Origin: an uncultured Acidobacteriia bacterium
GTDB lineage: Bacteria; Acidobacteriota; Terriglobia; Bryobacterales; Bryobacteraceae
Reading direction: 5' to 3'
NCBI GenBank assembly: GCA_903881085.1
Contig: CAIRSA010000498.1
Coordinates: forward strand, 1-40,789
Length of the DNA: 40,789 bases
Translations under genes and position numbers: made by a program
The notes under the pieces: model-generated
Database searches by the model: none
The model's input: the letters and a program-made list of their open reading frames with translations, nothing else
What the model was told of the DNA's origin: nothing
Shown here: piece by piece, positions 28,827 to 35,117 of the stretch
Position numbering within the stretch: position 1 is the first letter of the stretch
Layout of the letters: each line of letters opens with the position of its first letter

Positions 28827-29240
28827 TTGCGTATTGAAGTATTCGCATTATCGTTAGCCATTCTGTGCTGTGCTGCCTGTAGCCGTGAACAGGCAGGGGC
28901 TCACGGCTACTTGTTATATGTGGCCCGTGCTCCTGGGGATTGTCTTGAGACAGGGAGCGACATTGTTGCTACTGCAATGTCGAATCAAAAGACAATGTTG
29001 AACCAGGAATCTTACAACACGCTTGTAGAATCTGTCGCCAGACTCCACGAAGTGTTGCTCACTCGGGCAGAGCGGGCGGTGTTGGTGAGGGCACAACCGG
29101 ACGTTTCATGGGCCGAATTCCTAGAGATGGTCGATCATCTAAAACCAGAAGTGACAAGATTAGCCATCCTCACGCCTCAAGTCGAGGCCTTGGCCCGTCT
29201 CGACCGCCATTGCCTCGCCTGGCCAATTGAGAGTCAATAG
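28827..29240 (+). CDS. Putative lipoprotein in an inverted-repeat cassette
   Basis: 137 residues. The N-terminus MRIEVFALSLAILCCAACSR has a lipoprotein-type signal with a cysteine after AILCCAA. TTG 28827 is my start; TTG 28815 in the same frame is also possible, and no ATG fits. The C-terminal half, AVLVRAQPDVSWAEFLEMVD followed by TRLAILTPQ, resembles the periplasmic domain of ExbD/TolR-type proteins, but the membrane helix of that family is replaced by the lipoprotein signal; this is a tentative likeness. Base composition is lower in GC than the core genes around it. Two competing hairpins lie in codons just after the signal. Flanked by inverted repeats. Confidence 0.5.
   Translation: MRIEVFALSLAILCCAACSREQAGAHGYLLYVARAPGDCLETGSDIVATAMSNQKTMLNQESYNTLVESVARLHEVLLTRAERAVLVRAQPDVSWAEFLEMVDHLKPEVTRLAILTPQVEALARLDRHCLAWPIESQ
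28873..28910 (+). promoter_or_regulatory. Two mutually exclusive hairpins inside the lipoprotein gene
   Basis: CTGCCTGT (28873-28880) pairs perfectly with ACAGGCAG (28889-28896). GTAGCCGTGA (28879-28888) pairs perfectly with TCACGGCTAC (28901-28910). They share bases 28879-28880, and the loop of one is the arm of the other, so they cannot form together. Confidence 0.4.
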
Positions 29241-29303
29241 CAACCTTGATCACGCCTAATGTCAGTCCGACCTCGGCCCCGCAACAGGTCAAAGGCAAAA
29301 AAC

Positions 29304-29321
29304 TGGCATTATCGAAAAAGT
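29304..29321 (-). repeat. Right imperfect inverted repeat of a putative cassette
   Basis: On the minus strand ACTTTTTCGATAATGCCA, 16 of 18 identical to 28696-28713. It lies in the gene-free 217-base stretch 29241-29457, in which I see nothing else supportable. Confidence 0.55.
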
Positions 29322-29457
29322 GGCATTGCTCGCCGCTCCCGGCAGTACCGCAAACCGATCCGCCAATGCCGTGCGGCACGCTTCGTTCCCGGCAAGCTTC
29401 CCGCCATAAACGGATTCCGAACTGCGGCAAACCTCACCACCCAGACGAACCCGTCGG

Positions 29458-29865
29458 CTAGCCTTTGAGAAGATTTAGCAATTGTCTGGCGCATACGATT
29501 TTCGAAGTCTTGTAGGAATCCTCGAAATGCCTGGCATTCTCCGTAACAATGTAATGCGCCTTGGCCGCAACTGCACATTCATAAATACGGTTGTCATCTT
29601 CATGGCTGGAAATCTTCAACCGTCCCCTCGGTTTCACCTTCACGCTGACACTTTCCAAAAGTGTGCGGAGCAAACCAATCCGGCGGCGATTGAGATGTTT
29701 TAGTCGTTCGTAGTCAAACACTCGACCATATTCGTCCAGAACCTCCGCGGTCAAGTACACACGAATATGCTCGGCAACAATCAAATCGAAAACTTGCGAA
29801 TTGGGACCTTTCGGCGAGATGACCGCATACACCAGCACGCTGGTGTCAAGCACAATCCGGATCAT
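29458..29865 (-). CDS. PIN-domain toxin (COG1569 type)
   Basis: VapC-like PIN-domain ribonuclease expected to cut RNA when free of its antitoxin. 135 residues. Acidic active-site residues: Asp7 in IVLDTSVLVYAV, Glu in LTAEVLDEYGRV, and Asp in SSHEDDNRIYECA, followed by HYIVTENARHF near the C-terminus. This pattern is the PIN_3 / COG1569 'putative toxin component' family rather than classical VapC. Its start overlaps the antitoxin stop by four bases (ATGA, 29862-29865), giving translational coupling in the usual antitoxin-first order. No disruption visible, so the system may be active. Confidence 0.88.
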   Translation of the reverse strand: MIRIVLDTSVLVYAVISPKGPNSQVFDLIVAEHIRVYLTAEVLDEYGRVFDYERLKHLNRRRIGLLRTLLESVSVKVKPRGRLKISSHEDDNRIYECAVAAKAHYIVTENARHFEDSYKTSKIVCARQLLNLLKG

Positions 29866-30206
29866 TTGACGATAGGTTTGCGGTCAAGCTTCACCACTGA
29901 CCTGGCTGCTTTCACCACTACGTTGATTTCGCGCTTCGGCATTTTGTCCAGACCCTTTTCCTTGGCCTCCTGCCGTAGCTCATCCACAACCGCAACCAGT
30001 TCCCGCAGAGACTGCTTCCGGGATTTTGACGGCGCATGAGACACAATGGACCGGTCAATAGTCAACTGAGGGGTCAGCAGAATCTGGCAACCGTTCACGA
30101 CTGCTAGTTTCAGGAGGGTACCTTCAGGAATGCCGGCCTCCTCCCGTAGTGCGCGTGGAATAACCATCTGGCCCTTCCGCTGTAGTCTGACGATGGAGTG
30201 TGACAT
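29862..30206 (-). CDS. AbrB/SpoVT-domain antitoxin
   Basis: Antitoxin partner of the PIN toxin. The N-terminal swapped-hairpin DNA-binding domain reads VRLQRKGQMVIPRALREEAG and PEGTLLKLAV (residues about 5-50), as in AbrB, MazE and VapB. The C-terminal half (about 60-114) is charged and helical (LRELVAVVDELRQEAKEKG) and should wrap the toxin. 114 residues, a little longer than most AbrB-type antitoxins. The start codon at 30204-30206 is 13 bases from a perfect inverted repeat (30219-30239), a good candidate for autoregulation by the toxin-antitoxin complex. Confidence 0.87.
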   Translation of the reverse strand: MSHSIVRLQRKGQMVIPRALREEAGIPEGTLLKLAVVNGCQILLTPQLTIDRSIVSHAPSKSRKQSLRELVAVVDELRQEAKEKGLDKMPKREINVVVKAARSVVKLDRKPIVK

Positions 30207-30218
30207 AATGAATGTCCG

Positions 30219-30239
30219 AAAGTCAGCCGGACTGACTTT
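30219..30239 (-). promoter_or_regulatory. Inverted repeat, probable toxin-antitoxin operator
   Basis: AAAGTCAG (30219-30226), five bases, CTGACTTT (30232-30239): perfect 8-bp arms directly upstream of the AbrB-type antitoxin. The position suits an operator bound by the antitoxin or the complex; a terminator role is less likely because no plus-strand gene ends here. Confidence 0.5.
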
Positions 30240-30334
30240 TTGCTTCCAGTCTAACAGGCCGACAGCCTGCTTCAGCTTGAATCAACGCGCACGCCCTTAG
30301 GTTCTTTAGGGCGGGATTTGTCTCACTCATCCAT

Positions 30335-30362
30335 CATGAATGTTCTGGCATGAATGTTCTGG
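30335..30362. repeat. 14-bp perfect tandem direct repeat
   Basis: CATGAATGTTCTGG occurs twice without a gap (30335-30348 and 30349-30362). It lies in the gap 30240-30398 between the antitoxin and a small secreted-protein gene. Origin unknown; it could be a slippage product, a target-site duplication or a binding-site pair. Confidence 0.6.
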
Positions 30363-30398
30363 AATGCTGGGCATGTCCTAAAGTTGCCTCGCGACACC

Positions 30399-30770
30399 CT
30401 AACTCCCCGCCCTCTTCAAACTGAACTCCACCGCCCGCGCCACCCCATCCCGCTGCATCGTCATCTTCAAATCCTCGCCAGCCAACTTCCCGCTGTACCG
30501 CACCTTAACCATGCTCCCGTTGAAATCCAGCGACACCGCAAACGAAATCGCATCGCCCTCCACCTTGCCGTCGCTGATCGCCACCTCGCGCCCCATCGGC
30601 CCCATGAACTGGCCCGTCAGCTTCCCGCCTTCGACATGAAACAGAAAAGCCACATCGCGTGTATTGCCGTCGCGCGAGGGCAACGCGCCCTTCCACTTGC
30701 CGTTGAAATCCGCCGCCAGCGCAGGCACCGCCAGCATCGCCGCCAGCGCAAAAGTGAAAATCGTTCGCAT
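30399..30770 (-). CDS. Small secreted beta-rich protein, unknown function
   Basis: 123 residues with a clean signal peptide (MRTIFTFALAAMLAVPALAA). The mature part is about 100 residues of alternating strands, beginning DFNGKWKGALPSRDGNTRD, then VEGGKLTGQFMGPMGREVAI and DFNGSMVKVRYSGKLAGEDL. This looks like a small beta-barrel or lipocalin-like fold of a kind often seen as a stand-alone secreted protein in acidobacteria; no function known to me. AAAGGAGAGG lies a few bases upstream of the ATG. Divergent from the FAD-dependent oxidoreductase, with 57 bases between starts and a shared -10-like sequence at 30801-30809. Confidence 0.72.
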   Translation of the reverse strand: MRTIFTFALAAMLAVPALAADFNGKWKGALPSRDGNTRDVAFLFHVEGGKLTGQFMGPMGREVAISDGKVEGDAISFAVSLDFNGSMVKVRYSGKLAGEDLKMTMQRDGVARAVEFSLKRAGS

Positions 30771-30800
30771 TCGAAGCCTCTCCTTTCATCCTACTCCGGG

Positions 30801-30809
30801 TTATACAAT
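30801..30809. promoter_or_regulatory. Shared -10-like sequence for divergent genes
   Basis: TTATACAAT on the plus strand reads ATTGTATAA on the minus strand, so both directions have a -10-like hexamer in the same bases. It is 19 bases before the plus-strand ATG at 30828. No clear -35 box for either direction. The arrangement resembles 6837-6846. Confidence 0.3.
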
Positions 30810-30827
30810 CTCAGTGGTAACCCATTT

Positions 30828-32468
30828 ATGAAGACGCTCTTCCTCCTCCTTTTGTCTATCGCCGCCCACGCCGCCACGCACTCCTACGATCTGGTCGTCT
30901 ACGGCGGCACCGCCGGCGGCGTCATGACCGCCGTCTCCGGCGCGCGCGGAGGCCTCAAAACCGTACTCATCGAACCGCGCTCGCACGTCGGCGGCATGGC
31001 CACCGGAGGTCTCTCCCGCACCGACGTCGGCAAGCGCGAAGTCATCGGCGGACTCTCGCTCGAATTCTACATGCGCGTCGGCCGCCGCTACGACATGCCG
31101 CGCTACCTCAACCCCGTCGCCTGGTTCTACGAACCGCGCGTCGGCGAAAGCGTGATGCTCGAAATGCTGCGCGAAGCCGGCGTCGACGTCATCTTCCGCC
31201 AGCGCCTGCGCGAAAAAACCGGCGTCCGCAAAACCGGCACGACCATCGAAGCCATCACGCTCGAAAACGGCGACGTCTACACTGGCAAGGTCTTCGCCGA
31301 CACCACCTACGAAGGCGACCTCATGGCCCAGGCCAAGGTCAGCTACACCTACGGCCGCGAAGCCAGCGCCCAGTACGGCGAATCGCTCGGCGGCGTGCGC
31401 GACCGCACACCCAAGCATCAATTCTTAATCGACATCCCCACGAGCGATGCCGATGGCACGCTGCTCCCCGAGATCTCCTCTGCCCCGCGCGGCGAAGACG
31501 GCGCGGCCGACAAGCGCGTGCAGGCATACAACTTTCGCATCATCGCCACCAACAATCCGGCCAACCGAGTGCCCTGGCCCAAGCCGCGCAACTACGACCC
31601 CAAACGCTACGAAATCCTCATCCGCCACATCAAGGGCATGGAGCAGAAACTCGGCCGCGCGCAGGTCTTCCACGAACTCACCCTCATCGCCAAGATCCCC
31701 AACCAGAAGGCCGACTTCAACAATCAGGGAGCGTTCTCGACAGACTACATCGGCAAAAGCTACGGTTATCCTGACGGCACGTACAAAGAGCGCGAAGCCA
31801 TCTGGCAGGACCACGTCGACTACGTGCAGGGCTTCTACTATTTTCTCGCCAACGATCCGCGCATCCCCGCCACGCTGCAAATGGAAGTGCGCGACTGGGG
31901 CCTGTGCAAAGACGAATACGAGGACTCCGCCTACTGGCCGCATCAACTCTACGTCCGCGAAGCCCGACGCATGGTCGGTGAATACGTCGTCATCCAGAAG
32001 GACCTGCAGACCGACCTCAAGAAGCCCGACGTCATCGGCATGGGCTCCTACAACTCCGATTCGCACAACGTGCAGCGCTTCATCAACTCGCGCGGCCTCG
32101 CCGAAAACGAAGGCGACATGCAGGTGGGCGTCACGCCGTACCAGATGCCCTATCGCATGATCACGCCCAAGCGCACGGAAGCGACGAACCTGCTTGTGCC
32201 CGTCTGCTTTTCCGCCAGCCACGTGGCCTATTCGTCGGAGCGCATGGAACCGCAGTACATGATCATCGGCCACGCCGCCGGCATCGCCGCCCAACTGGCC
32301 ATCAGCGGCAGGAGGCCGGTGCAGCAGATCTCCGTCGCTGATCTGCAGCGCGTACTCAAGGAACAAGGCGCAATCTTCGACTACATTCCCACGCCGCAAC
32401 AGGGCGCCATCGGCATTATTCAAAAACTGCTCCAACCAATTGGAATTCCACGTTCCAACTATGAGTAG
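30828..32468 (+). CDS. Exported FAD-dependent oxidoreductase
   Basis: FAD-binding protein of the large PF12831-type family found in many polysaccharide-degrading bacteria. Signal peptide MKTLFLLLLSIAAHAATHS; dinucleotide motif YDLVVYGGTAGGVMTAVSGA; then LIEPRSHVGGMATGGLSRTD, a family hallmark; a further nucleotide-contact region AKVFADTTYEGDLMAQA-like at about residue 165; and a C-terminal closing segment SERMEPQYMIIGHAAGIAAQ. 546 residues. The frame is open back to 30354, but that part overlaps a real gene on the other strand and lacks a signal peptide, so ATG 30828 is used. Substrate unknown. It ends 44 bases before the microcompartment shell gene; whether they share a transcript is unclear. 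Confidence 0.83.
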   Translation: MKTLFLLLLSIAAHAATHSYDLVVYGGTAGGVMTAVSGARGGLKTVLIEPRSHVGGMATGGLSRTDVGKREVIGGLSLEFYMRVGRRYDMPRYLNPVAWFYEPRVGESVMLEMLREAGVDVIFRQRLREKTGVRKTGTTIEAITLENGDVYTGKVFADTTYEGDLMAQAKVSYTYGREASAQYGESLGGVRDRTPKHQFLIDIPTSDADGTLLPEISSAPRGEDGAADKRVQAYNFRIIATNNPANRVPWPKPRNYDPKRYEILIRHIKGMEQKLGRAQVFHELTLIAKIPNQKADFNNQGAFSTDYIGKSYGYPDGTYKEREAIWQDHVDYVQGFYYFLANDPRIPATLQMEVRDWGLCKDEYEDSAYWPHQLYVREARRMVGEYVVIQKDLQTDLKKPDVIGMGSYNSDSHNVQRFINSRGLAENEGDMQVGVTPYQMPYRMITPKRTEATNLLVPVCFSASHVAYSSERMEPQYMIIGHAAGIAAQLAISGRRPVQQISVADLQRVLKEQGAIFDYIPTPQQGAIGIIQKLLQPIGIPRSNYE

Positions 32469-32512
32469 AAGTGTGCTACCTTGGGGGTTATCCTACGAAT
32501 TTGGGAGGCGCT

Positions 32513-32806
32513 ATGGAAGCCCTTGGAATGGTTGAAACAAAAGGCCTGATCGGTGCGATCGAAGCCGCTGACGCAATGGTCAAGACTGCTAACGTCACGC
32601 TGACTGGCAAAGAATTCATCGGTGCGGGTTACGTAACGGTGACGGTGCGCGGCGATGTGGGCGCGGTGAAAGCCGCTACCGATGCCGGCGCTGCCGCTGC
32701 ACGCCGCGTGGGTGAACTGGTTGCCGTGCACGTCATCCCCAATCCGCACGAAGAAGTGGAAAAGGTTCTGCCCGGCGCGAAAAAAGCAGATAAGCCGATC
32801 AGCTAA
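32513..32806 (+). CDS. Bacterial microcompartment hexameric shell protein
   Basis: BMC-H (PF00936) protein of the PduA/EutM type, 97 residues, one BMC domain. Six subunits form a hexagon that tiles into the facet of a protein shell, with small molecules passing the central pore. Sequence markers: MVETKGLIGAIEAADAM, the pore loop GKEFIGAGYVTVTV, VRGDVGAVKAATDAGAAAAR and VHVIPNPHEEVEKVLP. The pore-lining stretch is GAG with a Tyr beside it, instead of the common GSG-Leu, so permeability may differ. ATG 32513 is preceded by GGAGG (32504-32508); an upstream in-frame extension to 32471 is unlikely. The aldehyde dehydrogenase gene starts 14 bases later. No other shell gene is in the window. Confidence 0.96.
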   Translation: MEALGMVETKGLIGAIEAADAMVKTANVTLTGKEFIGAGYVTVTVRGDVGAVKAATDAGAAAARRVGELVAVHVIPNPHEEVEKVLPGAKKADKPIS

Positions 32807-32820
32807 GCTAGGCGGCCGAA

Positions 32821-34623
32821 ATGCTTCAGGATCAAGACCTCCTATCTATCCAAGAGGTCCGGGCCAAGGTCGAAAAGGCCTACGCGGCCTGGCAGACCTA
32901 TCGGAATTTTTCTCAGGAACAGGTAGACGCAATCGTTGAATCGATGGCCTCGGCCGCGCGTGTGGAAGCTCGCGCCCTCGCCGAACTCGCCGTCGAAGAG
33001 ACCGGCATGGGCAAGGCCGAAGACAAGCTGGCGAAAAACCTGCTCAATGCCGACCTGCTTCCGCGCCGCATGCGCGGCATGAAAACCGTCGGCATCATCC
33101 GGGAACTCAAGGAAGAACAGATCGTCGAAATCGGCACCCCGGTCGGCGTGATCGCCGCGATCCTGCCCACAACCAACCCCACCTCCACGGCCATCTACAA
33201 AACGCTGATCGCTCTCAAAGCCGGCAACGCCATCGTGCACAGTCCGCATCCGCGCGCCAAGCGCTGCACCTGCGCCACCGTCGCGGTGCTCACCAAAGCC
33301 GCGATTGCCGCGGGCGCGCCGCCCGATCTCATCCAGTGCATCAGCGATCCGACTCTCGAATCCATCAATGAGTTGATGAAGCACAAGCGCACGTCGGTGA
33401 TCCTTTCCACCGGCGGCCACGGCATTGTGAAGGCCGCGTATTCCAGCGGCAAACCGGCCTTCGGAGTCGGCCCAGGGAACGTGCCGGTGCTACTCGATAA
33501 CGGTTATCACATCGGCACAGCCATCGCCAAGATCGTCGCCGGAAAATCGTTCGACTACGGCACCGTCTGCTCCAGCGAACAGACCGTCGTCGCCGAGCAT
33601 GCGCTGCGCGAGTCGATTATCACGTCGCTGAAAAACAACCGCGCATTTATGTGCGATACCGCGCAGACCAAGGCTCTCGAAAAAGTTCTCTTCAAGACGG
33701 GCTTCTCCGTCAACCCGGATTGCGTCGGCCAGTCGCCGCAGAAGATCGCCGAAATGTGCGGCTTCACAGTGCCCGCCGATGCGTCCATCCTTGTGACGGA
33801 ACTCGCCGGCGTTGGCCGCGATTACAAGATGTCGGCGGAAAAGCTCAGCCCGGTTTTATCGCTGTACTTCGTGAACAACTTCGAGGCGGCCATCGATGCT
33901 TGCGAAGCCGTGCTGAAGTTCGGCGGACTCGGCCATTCCTGCGGAATCTATTCGAACGACGATGACCGCATCCGCCGCTATGCGCTGCGCATGCCCGCCA
34001 ATCGCGTGCTGGTGAATACGCCCACGCCGCAAGGCTCCACAGGCATTACGACCAACGTGTTCCCTGCCATGACGCTCGGCTGCGGCGCCGTCGCAGGCAA
34101 CAGCACCAGCGACAACGTTGGCCCGCAACATCTGATCAACATCAAGCGCCTGGCTTATGCAGTGCGCACCCCAGAGGAGGCCTTCGCTGTGCCAGACGAT
34201 TCAGGCGCCGTATCTCGCACCGCCATCATTAGCGCGGTGGAAAAGTTTCTTGCCTCGCGCGGCATCACGGCAACGGCGCAACCTGCGCCACCCGCAAACG
34301 TCGTCGCGGATGTAGTGGACCGCTTCCTCGCTGCGCGCCAGAGCCCAGCCCCCGCACCTGCGTCTTCGTGCGGTTGCTCCGGGCCCAAGCCCGCTGCCGC
34401 GCAGTCGTGCGGATGCTCCGGACCGAAACCAACGCCCGCGCCTGCACCGGCTGCCGCGCCGCCCGCACCAATCAAGATCGTCGATTTCGTCTGCGAAGCC
34501 GATGTGCTTGAGGCAATCAAGAAGCAGGCCAAAATTCACATCGGACCGCGCACCATTGTTACACCCTCGGCTCGCGAAGCGGCTGTCGCTCATGATACGC
34601 TCTTGATGGCACAACGCACATGA
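32821..34623 (+). CDS. CoA-acylating aldehyde dehydrogenase with long C-terminal extension
   Basis: Microcompartment enzyme of the EutE/PduP class: aldehyde + CoA + NAD+ to acyl-CoA + NADH. The catalytic domain spans about residues 1-460, with nucleophile Cys250 in FDYGTVCSSEQTV and the class motif GSTGITTNVFPAMTLG near the end. 600 residues, whereas EutE and PduP have about 465. The extra tail has four parts: helix IISAVEKFLASRG (469-481), a similar helix VVADVVDRFLAARQ (494-507), two SCGCSGPKP repeats (Cys517/519 and Cys530/532) in a Pro/Ala linker, and a last module from residue 551 with EADVLEAIKKQAKIHIG and TIVTPSAREAA. The helices look like encapsulation peptides. The last module resembles, from memory, the N-terminal part of EutQ. 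Its stop overlaps the next gene (ATGA). Confidence 0.93.
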   Translation: MLQDQDLLSIQEVRAKVEKAYAAWQTYRNFSQEQVDAIVESMASAARVEARALAELAVEETGMGKAEDKLAKNLLNADLLPRRMRGMKTVGIIRELKEEQIVEIGTPVGVIAAILPTTNPTSTAIYKTLIALKAGNAIVHSPHPRAKRCTCATVAVLTKAAIAAGAPPDLIQCISDPTLESINELMKHKRTSVILSTGGHGIVKAAYSSGKPAFGVGPGNVPVLLDNGYHIGTAIAKIVAGKSFDYGTVCSSEQTVVAEHALRESIITSLKNNRAFMCDTAQTKALEKVLFKTGFSVNPDCVGQSPQKIAEMCGFTVPADASILVTELAGVGRDYKMSAEKLSPVLSLYFVNNFEAAIDACEAVLKFGGLGHSCGIYSNDDDRIRRYALRMPANRVLVNTPTPQGSTGITTNVFPAMTLGCGAVAGNSTSDNVGPQHLINIKRLAYAVRTPEEAFAVPDDSGAVSRTAIISAVEKFLASRGITATAQPAPPANVVADVVDRFLAARQSPAPAPASSCGCSGPKPAAAQSCGCSGPKPTPAPAPAAAPPAPIKIVDFVCEADVLEAIKKQAKIHIGPRTIVTPSAREAAVAHDTLLMAQRT

Positions 34624-35117
34624 CCAACGATCTAGGATCTATCGTCCCCGAAGTGGAAACCGCCGTCAAAGAATTGGGCCTTGTCCTGTTCCACGGCAAA
34701 TCGCGAATTGCCAGCGACTTGATCTTCATCGAATGGGACTCCGAACGAAGGCCCGATTACCGCGAGTTTCTCGCCGTCGCCAATTCGTGCGGAGTAAAGC
34801 TGGTCTGCCTCCACGACTATAAGTTCGAAGCACAGGAACTGGAAGAGGCACTCGCAGCAGTGAAGGACGGAGACCTTTCCACACAGGAACGCCGCGGCAT
34901 TGAAAAGCAGTTGAATGCGCTGCAGATGTACGTCGGCTTTACCTGCGGACTGGAACTGTCCTTCGACTATCAGGACAACGTTTACTACTTCCACCTGCGC
35001 ACGCCATGGCGCACGGAGTTCATCCAGATCATGACCACGCTCGACGAGCAGCTCTTCGACACGGAACTCGATGAACGCGATGAGCCCATGGGTGGCAGTT
35101 TCTTCTCCAGGAACTAA
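34620..35117 (+). CDS. Unknown acidic protein coupled to the microcompartment dehydrogenase
   Basis: 165 residues with no domain I recognise. It overlaps the dehydrogenase gene by four bases (ATGA, 34620-34623), so the two are translationally coupled. Visible features: LVLFHGKSRIASDLIFIEWD (beta then acidic), NSCGVKLVCLHDYKFEAQEL, an acidic helix (EALAAVKDGDLSTQERRGIE), FTCGLELSFDYQDNVYYFHL and an acidic end (DEQLFDTELDERDEP). There is no signal peptide or membrane helix. It may be a chaperone or assembly factor of the compartment, or belong with recJ, whose TTG start follows the stop directly. Function not known. Confidence 0.7.
   Translation: MTNDLGSIVPEVETAVKELGLVLFHGKSRIASDLIFIEWDSERRPDYREFLAVANSCGVKLVCLHDYKFEAQELEEALAAVKDGDLSTQERRGIEKQLNALQMYVGFTCGLELSFDYQDNVYYFHLRTPWRTEFIQIMTTLDEQLFDTELDERDEPMGGSFFSRN

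Noticed and set aside
30354..30827. Upstream extension of the FAD oxidoreductase frame
   Set aside because: It overlaps a secreted-protein gene on the other strand and would bury the signal peptide; ATG 30828 is better.
31425..32435. 336-residue open frame on the minus strand
   Set aside because: Antisense to the FAD-dependent oxidoreductase; composition is typical of shadow frames.
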